NCBI GenBank assembly: GCA_022837595.1
Contig: JALHFX010000031.1
Coordinates: forward strand, 1 to 24,772
DNA length: 24,772 nt
DNA from: Propionibacterium sp.
GTDB lineage: Bacteria; Actinomycetota; Actinomycetes; Propionibacteriales; Propionibacteriaceae
Direction of reading: 5' to 3'
In this document: piece by piece, positions 9,101-15,336 of the stretch
Position numbering within the stretch: the stretch's first letter is position 1
Layout of the letters: every line of letters begins with the position of its first letter
Notes under the pieces: model-generated
Databases searched by the model: none
Told to the model about the DNA's origin: nothing
What the model saw: the letters and a program-made list of their open reading frames with translations, nothing else
Program-made: the position numbers and the translations under genes

Positions 9101-10933
9101 GCCGTCCAGCCGCTCGCGGCCACCGGGCAGGCGCAGCCCGAAATCGTAGATGCGGGCGTCGACACCACGCAGTTGTACGTCGAAGGGACGCTCGTTGATG
9201 ACATCGACACCCAGGCTGGACAGGTGAGGGAGAATCTCCGATAGCACCATTTCGGAGCCGACGCGAAACATCTTCAACCGGAAGTCCACACCATTCTCAG
9301 GTGGGCTGGGTATGTACATGACCTCGACCATGTCGTCCGGCCCGCTCACCTGGTTCAACGAGACGAGGTCGTTGATGGCTTCTATGGGCAGGTTCTGTTC
9401 CTTGTAGCCATCAGGGAACTCCACGCCACGTTGGGAGCTGTCCATTCGCTCGGCGATCTGGCTGAAGCGGTCATCCCAGCTGCGGGAGATCTCCTCAATC
9501 GTCCGCGAAAGCCGCAGCGTATCGATCCGCGGCAAATCGAGTCCGTCGGGCATCTTCAGTGTCACGTGCAGACTCGCTAATTCGGCATCGCTGACTTGGA
9601 CGCTCCACTGCGACGATTGAGCGCCGGTCACAGACAACAGCAGCTCCATGATCTGCCGACGCACTGTCGTGTTGTAGCGTTCGCGCGGTAGATGAACCAG
9701 TACCGAGATGAACCGCCCCCAGCGACCCGGACGAACATGGGTGATCACCTTGCGCGGATCCTCCACGTCCGCGATATCGGCGATGATCGGGGTCAGTTCT
9801 TCGGCGCTGGCCTCGAAGAAGTCGTCCCTGGGATGGGCCTCGATTGCGGCGGCGACCGATCGTCCGCCATAGGAAGCCGGGTCGTAGCCGATCGCAGCGC
9901 TGATCTGGCGAGCTTTGCCGCGCAGCAACGGAATGCTCGTCACCGGTTCACGCAACGCGGCGGGCATGAATAAGCCGAGGAAGCGTCGCTCGATCTGAGC
10001 GCCGTCCGGACGTGTCAGGTGGAGGCCGAGGTAGTCCAAGTAGCTTGACCGCAGCACAGTTGAGCGCACCGACGCCTTGGTGATGACCAGCAGCTGGTTC
10101 TCTTTGGGCACGGCGCCGAAACTCGCGGCTGCTCGGGCGTCTCCGGTCAACGTTCCGAGCCCGCCGGGCAAGGGTCGAAGCCTGTTGCCGGTTAGTTCGA
10201 AATCGCGGGCGCCCAAGAGTAAGAACCGTTCATCGGCGCACCAGCGCAGCAGCTGCGCGGTATTGAGTGCATCAGGATGACCGCACGATTCGGCCTGCTC
10301 GGCTGAACTGAGCAGCCGGGCGTACATCGCATCGCGATCGCGGGTGGCAGCCTCGAGATCAGCCAGGCTCTCCTCGAGCGCCTCCGCGAGGAAGGGCAAG
10401 GCGTCTTCGGCCGGCGCACCTACCGGCGGGTAGAGCTCGATCCACAACCATGCTTCGGTGATCGGCGACTCTGCCTCGTCACGATGGACGACATTGACTA
10501 GGTTTCCGTCGTCATCGCGTAAGACCCGGTACTGCGGGTGGACGAGGTCACGTACCGCCCAGTCTTGACCTCCAAGCACCATCGTGATGGTGTCGACCAG
10601 CCAGTCTTTGTCATCGGCGACGACGGTAAGCACGGTATGTCCGCCTGCATCCCAGCCGTCTTCCTTCAGCGATGGCGTGAACAACTCGATATGGGACTCC
10701 CCCGGCAAGCGGCGCCACGCCAGCTTCGCATGATGGATGAGCGAGCGGGCGATCAACTTCGGTGGACGAGTCAACAGCATCGAACTGTCGGCATGGCGAA
10801 AATAGTGTTGGAGGAATTCGGGGATCCGCTCTGGCTCGCCGACTTCAATACCGGCGGCCATCACCTGCCTCGCCACCTCCTGGTAAAGGCGATCGCGATT
10901 CTTCCGTGGCCTGCGACTGGCGTCGCTCTTCAT
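6119..10933 (-). CDS. NAD-specific glutamate dehydrogenase, large (180-kDa) type
   Basis: Large NAD-dependent glutamate dehydrogenase (Bac_GDH family, L-180 class) that oxidatively deaminates glutamate to 2-oxoglutarate and ammonium in the cytoplasm. The 1604-residue product matches the usual length of about 1600. A long N-terminal regulatory region includes ACT-like segments (VLTVVADDKDWL near residue 100). The catalytic core lies near residues 800-850, with GGVRWSDRAEDYR and then VPVGAKGGF carrying the conserved lysine. Downstream are the GDMSGDVFGNGM and NGGIGTW blocks of the dinucleotide-binding part. The frame is intact throughout. In mycobacteria the orthologous enzyme is inhibited by GarA, which is not in this window. 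ATG 10933 has GGGAG about 12 nt upstream. The gene heads a minus-strand block and diverges from the DUF2505 gene. Confidence 0.95.
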   Translation of the reverse strand: MKSDASRRPRKNRDRLYQEVARQVMAAGIEVGEPERIPEFLQHYFRHADSSMLLTRPPKLIARSLIHHAKLAWRRLPGESHIELFTPSLKEDGWDAGGHTVLTVVADDKDWLVDTITMVLGGQDWAVRDLVHPQYRVLRDDDGNLVNVVHRDEAESPITEAWLWIELYPPVGAPAEDALPFLAEALEESLADLEAATRDRDAMYARLLSSAEQAESCGHPDALNTAQLLRWCADERFLLLGARDFELTGNRLRPLPGGLGTLTGDARAAASFGAVPKENQLLVITKASVRSTVLRSSYLDYLGLHLTRPDGAQIERRFLGLFMPAALREPVTSIPLLRGKARQISAAIGYDPASYGGRSVAAAIEAHPRDDFFEASAEELTPIIADIADVEDPRKVITHVRPGRWGRFISVLVHLPRERYNTTVRRQIMELLLSVTGAQSSQWSVQVSDAELASLHVTLKMPDGLDLPRIDTLRLSRTIEEISRSWDDRFSQIAERMDSSQRGVEFPDGYKEQNLPIEAINDLVSLNQVSGPDDMVEVMYIPSPPENGVDFRLKMFRVGSEMVLSEILPHLSSLGVDVINERPFDVQLRGVDARIYDFGLRLPGGRERLDGWSHEARARFSDAVAASYAGLTEADRLNRLVTRTNLNWREVGLLRAIARYLRQLGTTYSQPYIAETLNTHKKITTQLVGLFVAKFSPWLDPGTDRLTQVEKLTTQVQEAIDTVTVLDEDRMLRQYLEVITAMVRTNFYALDNSAFPVGSKVRPDALAMKIDPRKLSFAHGPQPAYEIFVYAPQVEGVHLRYGKVARGGVRWSDRAEDYRAEVLDLVKAQTVKNAIIVPVGAKGGFYPQHLGGLEPAARIAEARACYASFINALLSVTDNNVQGQVVRPDHVVAWDDDDSYLVVAADKGTTTFSDMGNRIAASRGYWLGDAFASGGSEGYNQKKMGITARGVWVSVHQHLRELGIDPQSEDFSCVGIGDMSGDVFGNGMLHTPHTRLIAAFNHRHIFLDPDPDPAASFAERSRLFTEGRGWDGYRLDAISAGGGVYLRTAKSIPVTEPVRRCLGLEPSVTTLTPNEMVKAILCAPVDLMWNGGIGTWVKATHEPQSAADDRTNDAVRVDASQVRARCVGEGGSLGWTQAGRVEYALAGGKINTDYIDNSAGVATSDHEVNIKILLDAAVADDLLSLDQRNLLLRQSTEEVAEIVLYQSMVQNRALANSLSYAHANAGVHDDLISSLEARGQLDRVEGGLPSTKELTTRAAEGQGLTKPELALLLATVKNSLAEELLASDLPEDPYLADRLIKYFPSALRERFADLIPAHPLARQIIATVAVNRFVDSQGISAAHRLASETGASAADIVRAQLAARNLMNAGILETELAASGANAAAQTLARVQVRHLVERASRWILQTHRSGIDIEGVVAELKPGVSEVMAQLPDLLTESGVRRYQTIVSELADSGLVPDVAERVARWSLGYMALPIVRVAMAYGRDVSSCAQVYFQLTERLGIEDALRTSLDLPRTGRWEIMARAAVRDDLINAQAAVTGAALELAGPELNDAAEIVEQWWQANPEATRQREVLDELSSRPAELARMSVAVSALRGLLEKRRAI

Positions 10934-11054
10934 TTCTTGGTCACACTCCCGTGCCCTGAGCTTCCGTCTCGAGCAGAATCTTCGTCACCTAAGACTAGTG
11001 GCCGTAATGTCACCGTGACTATGACTTGAACGTGAGCGACGAAAGTAGGCCAGA
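10934..11054. promoter_or_regulatory. Divergent promoter gap with a GTCAC-C-GTGAC inverted repeat
   Basis: This 121-nt gap separates the divergent GDH (-) and DUF2505 (+) genes and must hold at least one promoter. The only clear symmetry is GTCACCGTGAC at 11009-11019, a possible operator. I could not assign -35/-10 pairs with confidence. No copy of the A1-A4 repeat core is present. Confidence 0.35.
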
Positions 11055-11546
11055 ATGGACTGCATGCAGATCAGCGCTCACCATAGCTATGCCGCCACCC
11101 CAGGCCAGGTTCTCGCCATGATGGCCGATGAACGCTGGCTCCTCGAGGTCGCCCGCCGCGCGGGTGCGACGGACTGCTCCGCCCAGGTCGACGAGACCGG
11201 CAGTCGTGTGTGGGCGTCAATGCCGGCTCCGGTCCGGGCCGAACGATTCACCGGCCCCAACATGAGAGTAGGCCTGACGATCGTCTGGAGTCCGCTCACC
11301 AGTGAAGGCACCAGCACGGGACATCTCGATGTCGACACACCGGGAATGCCTGCCACGATGAGCGGGACTGGCCGACTGATGCCTGATAACTCCCGGAGCA
11401 TCGTCGAATACATTGCGGAGTTCACCGTCAATGTGCCATTGCTCGGCAAAACCCTTGAACAGGCGGCGGCACCCTATGTGCGCCGGGTCATCGATATCCA
11501 GCAGGTTGTCGGCAACGATTACTTCGCCGGCAAACTGGACGACTGA
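11055..11546 (+). CDS. DUF2505-like SRPBCC-fold protein
   Basis: Small protein of 163 residues resembling the actinobacterial DUF2505 family, which adopts the START/SRPBCC lipid- or ligand-binding fold. Family-like features are the N-terminal segment ending in a VLAMMADERWL helix, alternating beta-strand segments through the middle, and the conserved late segment AEFTVNVPLLGKTLEQ leading into the long C-terminal helix. No signal peptide or membrane segment is seen, so it should be cytoplasmic. The ligand and function are unknown. ATG 11055 follows AAAGTAGG by 5 nt; ATG 11064 is an alternative that removes three residues. It is a single-gene unit, divergent from GDH, with array A2 starting 74 nt after its stop. 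Family assignment rests on pattern recognition. Confidence 0.75.
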   Translation: MDCMQISAHHSYAATPGQVLAMMADERWLLEVARRAGATDCSAQVDETGSRVWASMPAPVRAERFTGPNMRVGLTIVWSPLTSEGTSTGHLDVDTPGMPATMSGTGRLMPDNSRSIVEYIAEFTVNVPLLGKTLEQAAAPYVRRVIDIQQVVGNDYFAGKLDD

Positions 11547-11620
11547 AACTGCGCTTGGCCTGATCCTTGTGCTCTGAGCCGCTGTTTCACGGGAGCGACG
11601 CGCGTCTGTTCGTCCGTGCA

Positions 11621-11852
11621 CAGCAGCTCCCGATAATCGCGGCCTCACCCCGCAGCGGCTACCGAAAACCGCAGCCTCACCACCAGCAGCTCCCGATAAT
11701 TGCAGCGACTACCGATAATTGCGGCCCGACCCCGCAGCGACTACCGACAATTGCAGCAGCTCCCGAAAACCGCAGCCTCACCGCCAGCGACTACCGATGA
11801 TTGCAGCGGCTACCGAAGGTTCGGTAGTCGCTGCAATCATCGGTAGCTGCTG
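11621..11852. repeat. Intergenic inverted repeat array A2
   Basis: Eight rightward cores (CAGCRRCTMCCG) start at 11621, 11653, 11684, 11703, 11735, 11754, 11785 and 11804, with steps of 32, 31, 19, 32, 19, 31 and 19. Two leftward cores start at 11822 and 11841 (step 19). A weak further copy at 11872 would keep a 31-nt step. The central pair faces across 6 nt (AAGGTT, 11816-11821); its arms pair over 15 positions with one G-U wobble if transcribed. The long linkers share a GCAGCCTCACC / GCGGCCTCACC element not seen in the other arrays. The array lies between two plus-strand genes, downstream of DUF2505 and upstream of the RpiB-like gene, and may contribute to the latter's leader. Confidence 0.9.
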
Positions 11853-11984
11853 CGGCGCTTCGTGAACCGGCTCGCAGCCGGGTGATGGTGCAGATCAGAT
11901 GGCTGCGCGCCCAGATATCATGGAGACGCTGTGGCGGACGAGCTTCGCTGCCACTATCCATCGGTTTGGCGGGAGAGGACGACC

Positions 11985-12425
11985 ATGAAGCTTGCCTTCG
12001 GTGGTGATCCCAACGCAGCCGAACTCAAGATGGCACTGATAGCCAAGGCCCAATCGCTCGGACACGAGGCAACCGATTTCGGCTCCGAAGATCCGATCTA
12101 CGCAAATGTTGCCGCTGATGTGGCTCGCGCAGTGGTGAATGGCAGCTACGATCGCGGCGTGGTGGTTTGCGGCACAGGGATCGGGGTCTCTCTGGCCGCG
12201 AACAAGGTCAAGGGCGCCTATTGCGCACTGCTCGCCGATCCGTATGCGGCCGAGCGCGCCACGGTGAGCAATAACGCGAATATGATCGCGATGGGCGCTC
12301 GCACAACCGGGATTGAGAGCGCCAAGATGCTTCTCGAGATCTATCTGAGCAACACTTTCGATCCCGATTCCCCTAGTGGAGTGAAGGTCGCTCGGATCCT
12401 GGAGATAGAGGAAGAAGAACTCTGA
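11985..12425 (+). CDS. RpiB/LacA/LacB-family sugar-phosphate isomerase, divergent
   Basis: Member of the RpiB/LacAB isomerase family (aldose-ketose interconversion of phosphorylated sugars: ribose-5-phosphate, galactose-6-phosphate, erythrulose-4-phosphate), 146 residues, normal size. The core CGTGIG motif is present with the catalytic-type C62, followed by AANKVKGAYCALL. Two usual motifs are altered: the N-terminal DHAG is GGDPNAAELK (6-15), and the ring-opening HNDAN is SNNAN (95-99), so the usual histidine is absent. This argues against simple ribose-5-phosphate isomerase and for another phosphosugar or an altered activity. ATG 11985 is preceded by GGGAGAGG at a good distance; the frame is open back to 11931, but that part is not family-like. 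The gene stands alone between arrays A2 and A3. Confidence 0.85.
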   Translation: MKLAFGGDPNAAELKMALIAKAQSLGHEATDFGSEDPIYANVAADVARAVVNGSYDRGVVVCGTGIGVSLAANKVKGAYCALLADPYAAERATVSNNANMIAMGARTTGIESAKMLLEIYLSNTFDPDSPSGVKVARILEIEEEEL

Positions 12426-12556
12426 ACCCGCGGGTGGCCGAACTCGCACTGCCTGCCACCGGATCACTCCAAGCAGCCTCGCGCCGCAAGTGTTGATCGG
12501 TGAGCCATTCACGGCTCTTGCGTTTATCAAGCAGGCCCCACTGACAGAGTTACTGA
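12426..12556. other. Gap after the RpiB-like gene with a weak hairpin and an 11-nt direct repeat
   Basis: A 5-bp hairpin (GAGCC/GGCTC, 12502-12517) followed by TTGCGTTT could be a weak terminator for the isomerase gene. CTGACAGAGTT occurs at 12541-12551 and again at 12564-12574, 23 nt apart. No gene with a usable start and protein-like features was found here. Confidence 0.3.
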
Positions 12557-12802
12557 GCCCCCGCTGACAGAGTTGCCGAACTGGGCAACGCGATCGCCGG
12601 GGGCGTCGACCACGGTCAGCGCATGCGATTTGGCGCTACCGGCGCTCTTCACTCCGCTGCACAGGCAGCCGGAGCCGGGGCAAACACCGTGCTGCTGCGT
12701 CCAATCACTCAGCGAGCCCAAAGCACCGGAGACTCGTCCGAGGTTCTTTGGGGTTCAACATTGACGGCTTCAGGCAGCGTCTTGGCCGACGAGGATCCGT
12801 GA
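12557..12802 (+). pseudogene. Possible decayed gene fragment
   Basis: One plus-strand frame is open from after a TGA at 12554 to a TGA at 12800-12802, about 81 codons. Its translation looks protein-like (for example ELGNAIAGGVDHGQ, then a Gly/Ala-rich stretch ending in ANTVLLRP), with codon third positions mostly G or C like the neighbours. There is no good start: the first ATG is at 12623 without a ribosome-binding site, and the part before it has no initiator. I do not recognise a family. It may be the 3' remnant of a lost gene or a chance frame in GC-rich DNA. Confidence 0.25.
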
Positions 12803-12820
12803 CGACCTGTCGTCGGCTCA

Positions 12821-13061
12821 TAGCAGCTTCCGATCTGTACCAGTCGGCCCCAGCGGCTACCAAAAAGCCCACCCCCTCACACAGCGGCTACCGGTCTGTA
12901 TCAGTCGGCTCGTAGCAGCTGCCGAGAATCACAGCGGCTACCGAAAAGCCCACCCCCTCACACAGCGGCTACCGAGAATCACAGCGGCTACCGAACGTTC
13001 GGTAGCCTGCGCTGTTTTCGGTAGCTGGTCGCGTGTCATGTGTACAAACCGGTAGCCGCTG
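12821..13061. repeat. Intergenic inverted repeat array A3
   Basis: Seven rightward cores start at 12821, 12851, 12882, 12913, 12932, 12963 and 12982 (steps 30, 31, 31, 19, 31, 19). Three leftward cores start at 13000, 13019 and 13050 (steps 19, 31). The centre has two cores facing across AACGTT and contains a perfect 20-bp palindrome at 12987-13006, identical to that in A4. Two kinds of long linker recur inside the array: an AAAAGCCCACCCCCTCACA type (near 12862 and 12944) and a TCTGTAYCAGTCGGC type (near 12834 and 12895). The array fills the convergent gap between the RpiB-like gene (+) and the AbiEi-like gene (-). Confidence 0.9.
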
Positions 13062-13104
13062 TGCTGCACAACAGTGGACCGTCCGTCCGTTATCACGGCG
13101 GAGC

Positions 13105-14019
13105 TTAGATCCCTCGCCTCGCTTGGCTACGTTTCGTGATCCTTTCCTCCAGATACGACATGAACGCGAGTCCGTCGTGTAGATCTCTCCAACCCCAGCG
13201 GAAAACCCAATAGCCTTCGTTTCGGAACTGATTCTCCCTGTGTTTCTCGCTCATAATGACGTCAGCTGCAGTGAGACCATCGGGGACGAGCTCGTCGTAC
13301 TTGATGCGTCCATCAAACTCACCCAGTAAACCCAGATCGGGCCAATCAAAGTCCGCGCGTCCGAGCAAGTTACCCGAACCATTCCGCACCTCGAACTGGA
13401 GTACCGGCGCGGGTATTCCGGCCCGGATCATCCAGTACCGGCTGATGGATTCGCCGGGACTCTCCGATAACGGGTCGGCGTGGGCGAGCGCCCATTTCGC
13501 GTTTGCGATGCCAACCCTGCCAACTGCCTGGTCAACGCACTCCGCTACGGCGTCCAATGAGCCCAGCTTTCGCCAGCCTGCGTCCATGATTGCAAGCGCT
13601 TCGTGCGGCGCTGTCAGGCGACACAAGTCGGAGACGGTGCGTGCGAGACTCGTGACGACCAGTCCGTCGTGAACGTCGATCTCGTCCTTACCCAGCGACA
13701 GGCGGTGACTATGCAGCCAGTTCCCCACCTTTCCGTTCGAGGTCTCCCGCGTGATGTGCACCCGGGTCAACAATCGGTACGGCACCGGCAAGTCCCAGAT
13801 CAAGCCCGCCGATACATGACTCAGGATCGTGTGGTCCCTGAGCAATGGCAGGGTTGTTCGTATCAGCGCCCGATGCTGGGCTCTCGGCTCTGCACTCGGC
13901 TCGCCGAAGCCATAACCTCCGTGTCTCACGGTATGGAGCTCGCCGGTCTTAATCATCTTGTCCACTGTGCGCCGTTGGTATCCGGCGTCGCGCAAGTCAG
14001 TAAAGCGATCTGTCTTCAT
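13105..14019 (-). CDS. AbiEi-type N-terminal domain fused to a Vsr/DUF559-like endonuclease fold
   Basis: The 304-residue product begins with a winged-helix-like segment of the AbiEi antitoxin type (about 1-40: DLRDAGYQRR to VRHGGYGFG), followed by a middle region (about 45-185) typical of actinobacterial AbiEi-like proteins. The C-terminal part (about 188-290) resembles the DUF559/Vsr branch of PD-(D/E)XK nucleases, with D223 and D225 (RADFDW), E234, D236 and K240 (GEFDGRIKY). This architecture is common in Actinobacteria and often annotated as a type IV toxin-antitoxin AbiEi family protein, but no AbiEii partner lies next to it. A nuclease or regulatory role is inferred. ATG 14019 was preferred over the frame opening at 14106 because family members begin near the HTH; it lacks a ribosome-binding site and may be leaderless. 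Arrays A3 and A4 flank it. Confidence 0.78.
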   Translation of the reverse strand: MKTDRFTDLRDAGYQRRTVDKMIKTGELHTVRHGGYGFGEPSAEPRAQHRALIRTTLPLLRDHTILSHVSAGLIWDLPVPYRLLTRVHITRETSNGKVGNWLHSHRLSLGKDEIDVHDGLVVTSLARTVSDLCRLTAPHEALAIMDAGWRKLGSLDAVAECVDQAVGRVGIANAKWALAHADPLSESPGESISRYWMIRAGIPAPVLQFEVRNGSGNLLGRADFDWPDLGLLGEFDGRIKYDELVPDGLTAADVIMSEKHRENQFRNEGYWVFRWGWRDLHDGLAFMSYLEERITKRSQARRGI

Positions 14020-14132
14020 ACAGAGATGATTGGTAAATGACCATGCGAATCGGTCAGACTCGTGCCGGCTTGTGGAGAACTCATCGTCCTTAAGATGGCA
14101 TCTCAAGATACCGGGATGTCCGACTCGTTCCG

Positions 14133-14374
14133 CAGCGGCTACCGAAAATAGCTCCGGCTACCGAACGTTCGGTAGCTGCTGCAATCATCGGTAGCCGCTG
14201 CGCAACAGCCCGCGATTATCGGTAGCCGCTCCGCAACAACCCGCGATTATCGGCAGCTGCTGAGCAACGACCCACGGCTATCGGTAGCTGCTGCAATCAT
14301 CGGTAGCTGCTACGCAACAGCCCGCGATTATCGGTAGCCGCTGAGCAACGACCCGTGAGCATCGGTAGCCGCTC
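14133..14374. repeat. Intergenic inverted repeat array A4
   Basis: Two rightward cores start at 14133 and 14152 (step 19); a weak copy at 14102 would keep a 31-nt step. Eight leftward cores start at 14170, 14189, 14220, 14251, 14282, 14301, 14332 and 14363 (steps 19, 31, 31, 31, 19, 31, 31). The centre faces across AACGTT, with the same perfect 20-bp palindrome as A3, at 14157-14176. The long linkers share a GCAACARCCCGCGATTA element. The array lies downstream of the DUF6912-like stop and upstream of the AbiEi-like start, both on the minus strand. Downstream, 14375-14479 holds nothing recognisable. Confidence 0.9.
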
Positions 14375-14479
14375 CGCTCCAGCCCGGGACTTCTGACAGC
14401 CACCGACACGTTCGGTCCGGACGAAATCCTGCCTTATCAGACGACTGCGGAGCTAAATCGGCCTGCGCATCGCGAATCG

Positions 14480-14956
14480 TTAGGGTCGCGTGGCTAGTTC
14501 GGTGACCGAATGCCAGGCCAGATCGTGTTCGGTGTGCAGGGCCTGCACCTGCGGAAGATCCCAGGCGTCGTCCAAACACAGACCAACGAGGACCGCATGA
14601 AGTGCGCCGCTATCAAGGTCCTCGTCATCACTGAACCAGGCCTCAACCGAGGACGCCCGCAGGTCGCTCACGCTCACCCCACCGTTGGCTACTTCATCGC
14701 CGGGCCCCAGCGTCCGCGGATCGATCATTGCAGTGAGCACCAACCGCTCGCCGTGGTGGATGAGACCCCATAGCCCGGCAAGGAGCAGCGTCGCGTACTC
14801 TGCCTGCTCGTCTTCGGAGGCTGCCAAGCCGAAGGTCTCGTGAAGAGCTGGGTTCGCGGTGAACCCTTGCACCGGGCCTTCGAGTGCCTGCCCCGCGGCG
14901 ATCCGATTTGCCTGCGCTGCGTCGACCGGGACGCACACCAATACGCGGTCTGTCAC
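14480..14956 (-). CDS. DUF6912-like conserved actinobacterial protein
   Basis: Acidic 158-residue protein that I match, by memory of the family and by location near secA, to the actinobacterial DUF6912 family (Rv3231c-like). It begins MTDRVLVCVPVDAAQANRIA. It has a central segment with DEQAEYATLLLAG, then the strand-like RLVLTAMIDP and later VEAWFSDDEDLDSG. No signal peptide, membrane segment or catalytic motif is visible; function unknown, probably cytoplasmic. The start is GTG at 14956, supported by a strong ribosome-binding site (GAGGAGG, about 6 nt upstream). It diverges from the DUF6459-like gene, and array A4 lies about 100 nt after its stop. Confidence 0.7.
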   Translation of the reverse strand: MTDRVLVCVPVDAAQANRIAAGQALEGPVQGFTANPALHETFGLAASEDEQAEYATLLLAGLWGLIHHGERLVLTAMIDPRTLGPGDEVANGGVSVSDLRASSVEAWFSDDEDLDSGALHAVLVGLCLDDAWDLPQVQALHTEHDLAWHSVTELATRP

Positions 14957-15304
14957 CGGGACCTCCTCGCCTTCACTGCTTCGATCTTAGCTGGATCCGC
15001 CGATGGGCCGCGTCGCGAGCGGCACGGCGGGTGCGATGGAAAGGCGAACGAACCAGGCGCGCCGAGGTGCGCTGACTAAGGACAACTCCGCCAGCGCGAA
15101 CGCCAGTGGACGCGCAGCAGCGGGAAATCGGCGGTCCAGGCTCAGAGGCTCCTGATTCCGCCAGCAGCTTTGCGGCCCGCGGACGATCCCCGGAGCGCGA
15201 ATACTGCGGTTGAACAGTGACCCCGGCAGACCATCACAGGGTGAGTTATCCACAGAACGGACGAAGACCCAGCACGGTGGAGGGTATTCGCGTCATGCTG
15301 AGAC
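14957..15304. other. Divergent intergenic region with a single DnaA-box-like 9-mer
   Basis: This stretch of about 350 nt separates the divergent DUF6912-like and DUF6459-like genes. Short overlapping frames occur on both strands but none shows protein-like features. The one clear site is TTATCCACA at 15246-15254, a perfect match to the bacterial DnaA-box consensus, standing alone without further boxes or an AT-rich unwinding region. Promoters for both genes must lie here but were not resolved. No array core is present. Confidence 0.5.
15246..15254. promoter_or_regulatory. Isolated DnaA-box-like sequence
   Basis: Perfect TTATCCACA 59 nt upstream of the DUF6459-like ATG. With only one copy and no other origin features it is not an origin. 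It could be a regulatory or titration site, or chance. Confidence 0.3.
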
Positions 15305-15336
15305 ATGGAATTCGCTCCACCCCTGATCGTCGGTAA
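15295..15336 (+). other. Short upstream ORF overlapping the DUF6459-like start
   Basis: A GGAGGG at 15279-15284 lies 10 nt before an ATG at 15295 that opens a 13-codon frame (MLRHGIRSTPDRR) ending at 15336. This frame overlaps the 15305 ATG in another register. The best ribosome-binding site therefore serves the short frame rather than the long one, which suggests a leader peptide or a different true start for the downstream protein. Confidence 0.3.

Noticed and set aside
11567..11800. Plus-strand open frame across array A2
   Set aside because: It is made almost entirely of repeat units and linkers, with no ribosome-binding site or domain. It has the same explanation as the A1 frames.
2381..14374. 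CRISPR interpretation of A1-A4
   Set aside because: The core is only 12 nt, linkers are 7 or 19 nt and recur within an array, orientation flips at a centre, and no cas gene is present.
14957..15304. Replication origin suspected from the DnaA box
   Set aside because: Only one box, no AT-rich unwinding region, and no dnaA/dnaN/gyrB neighbourhood.
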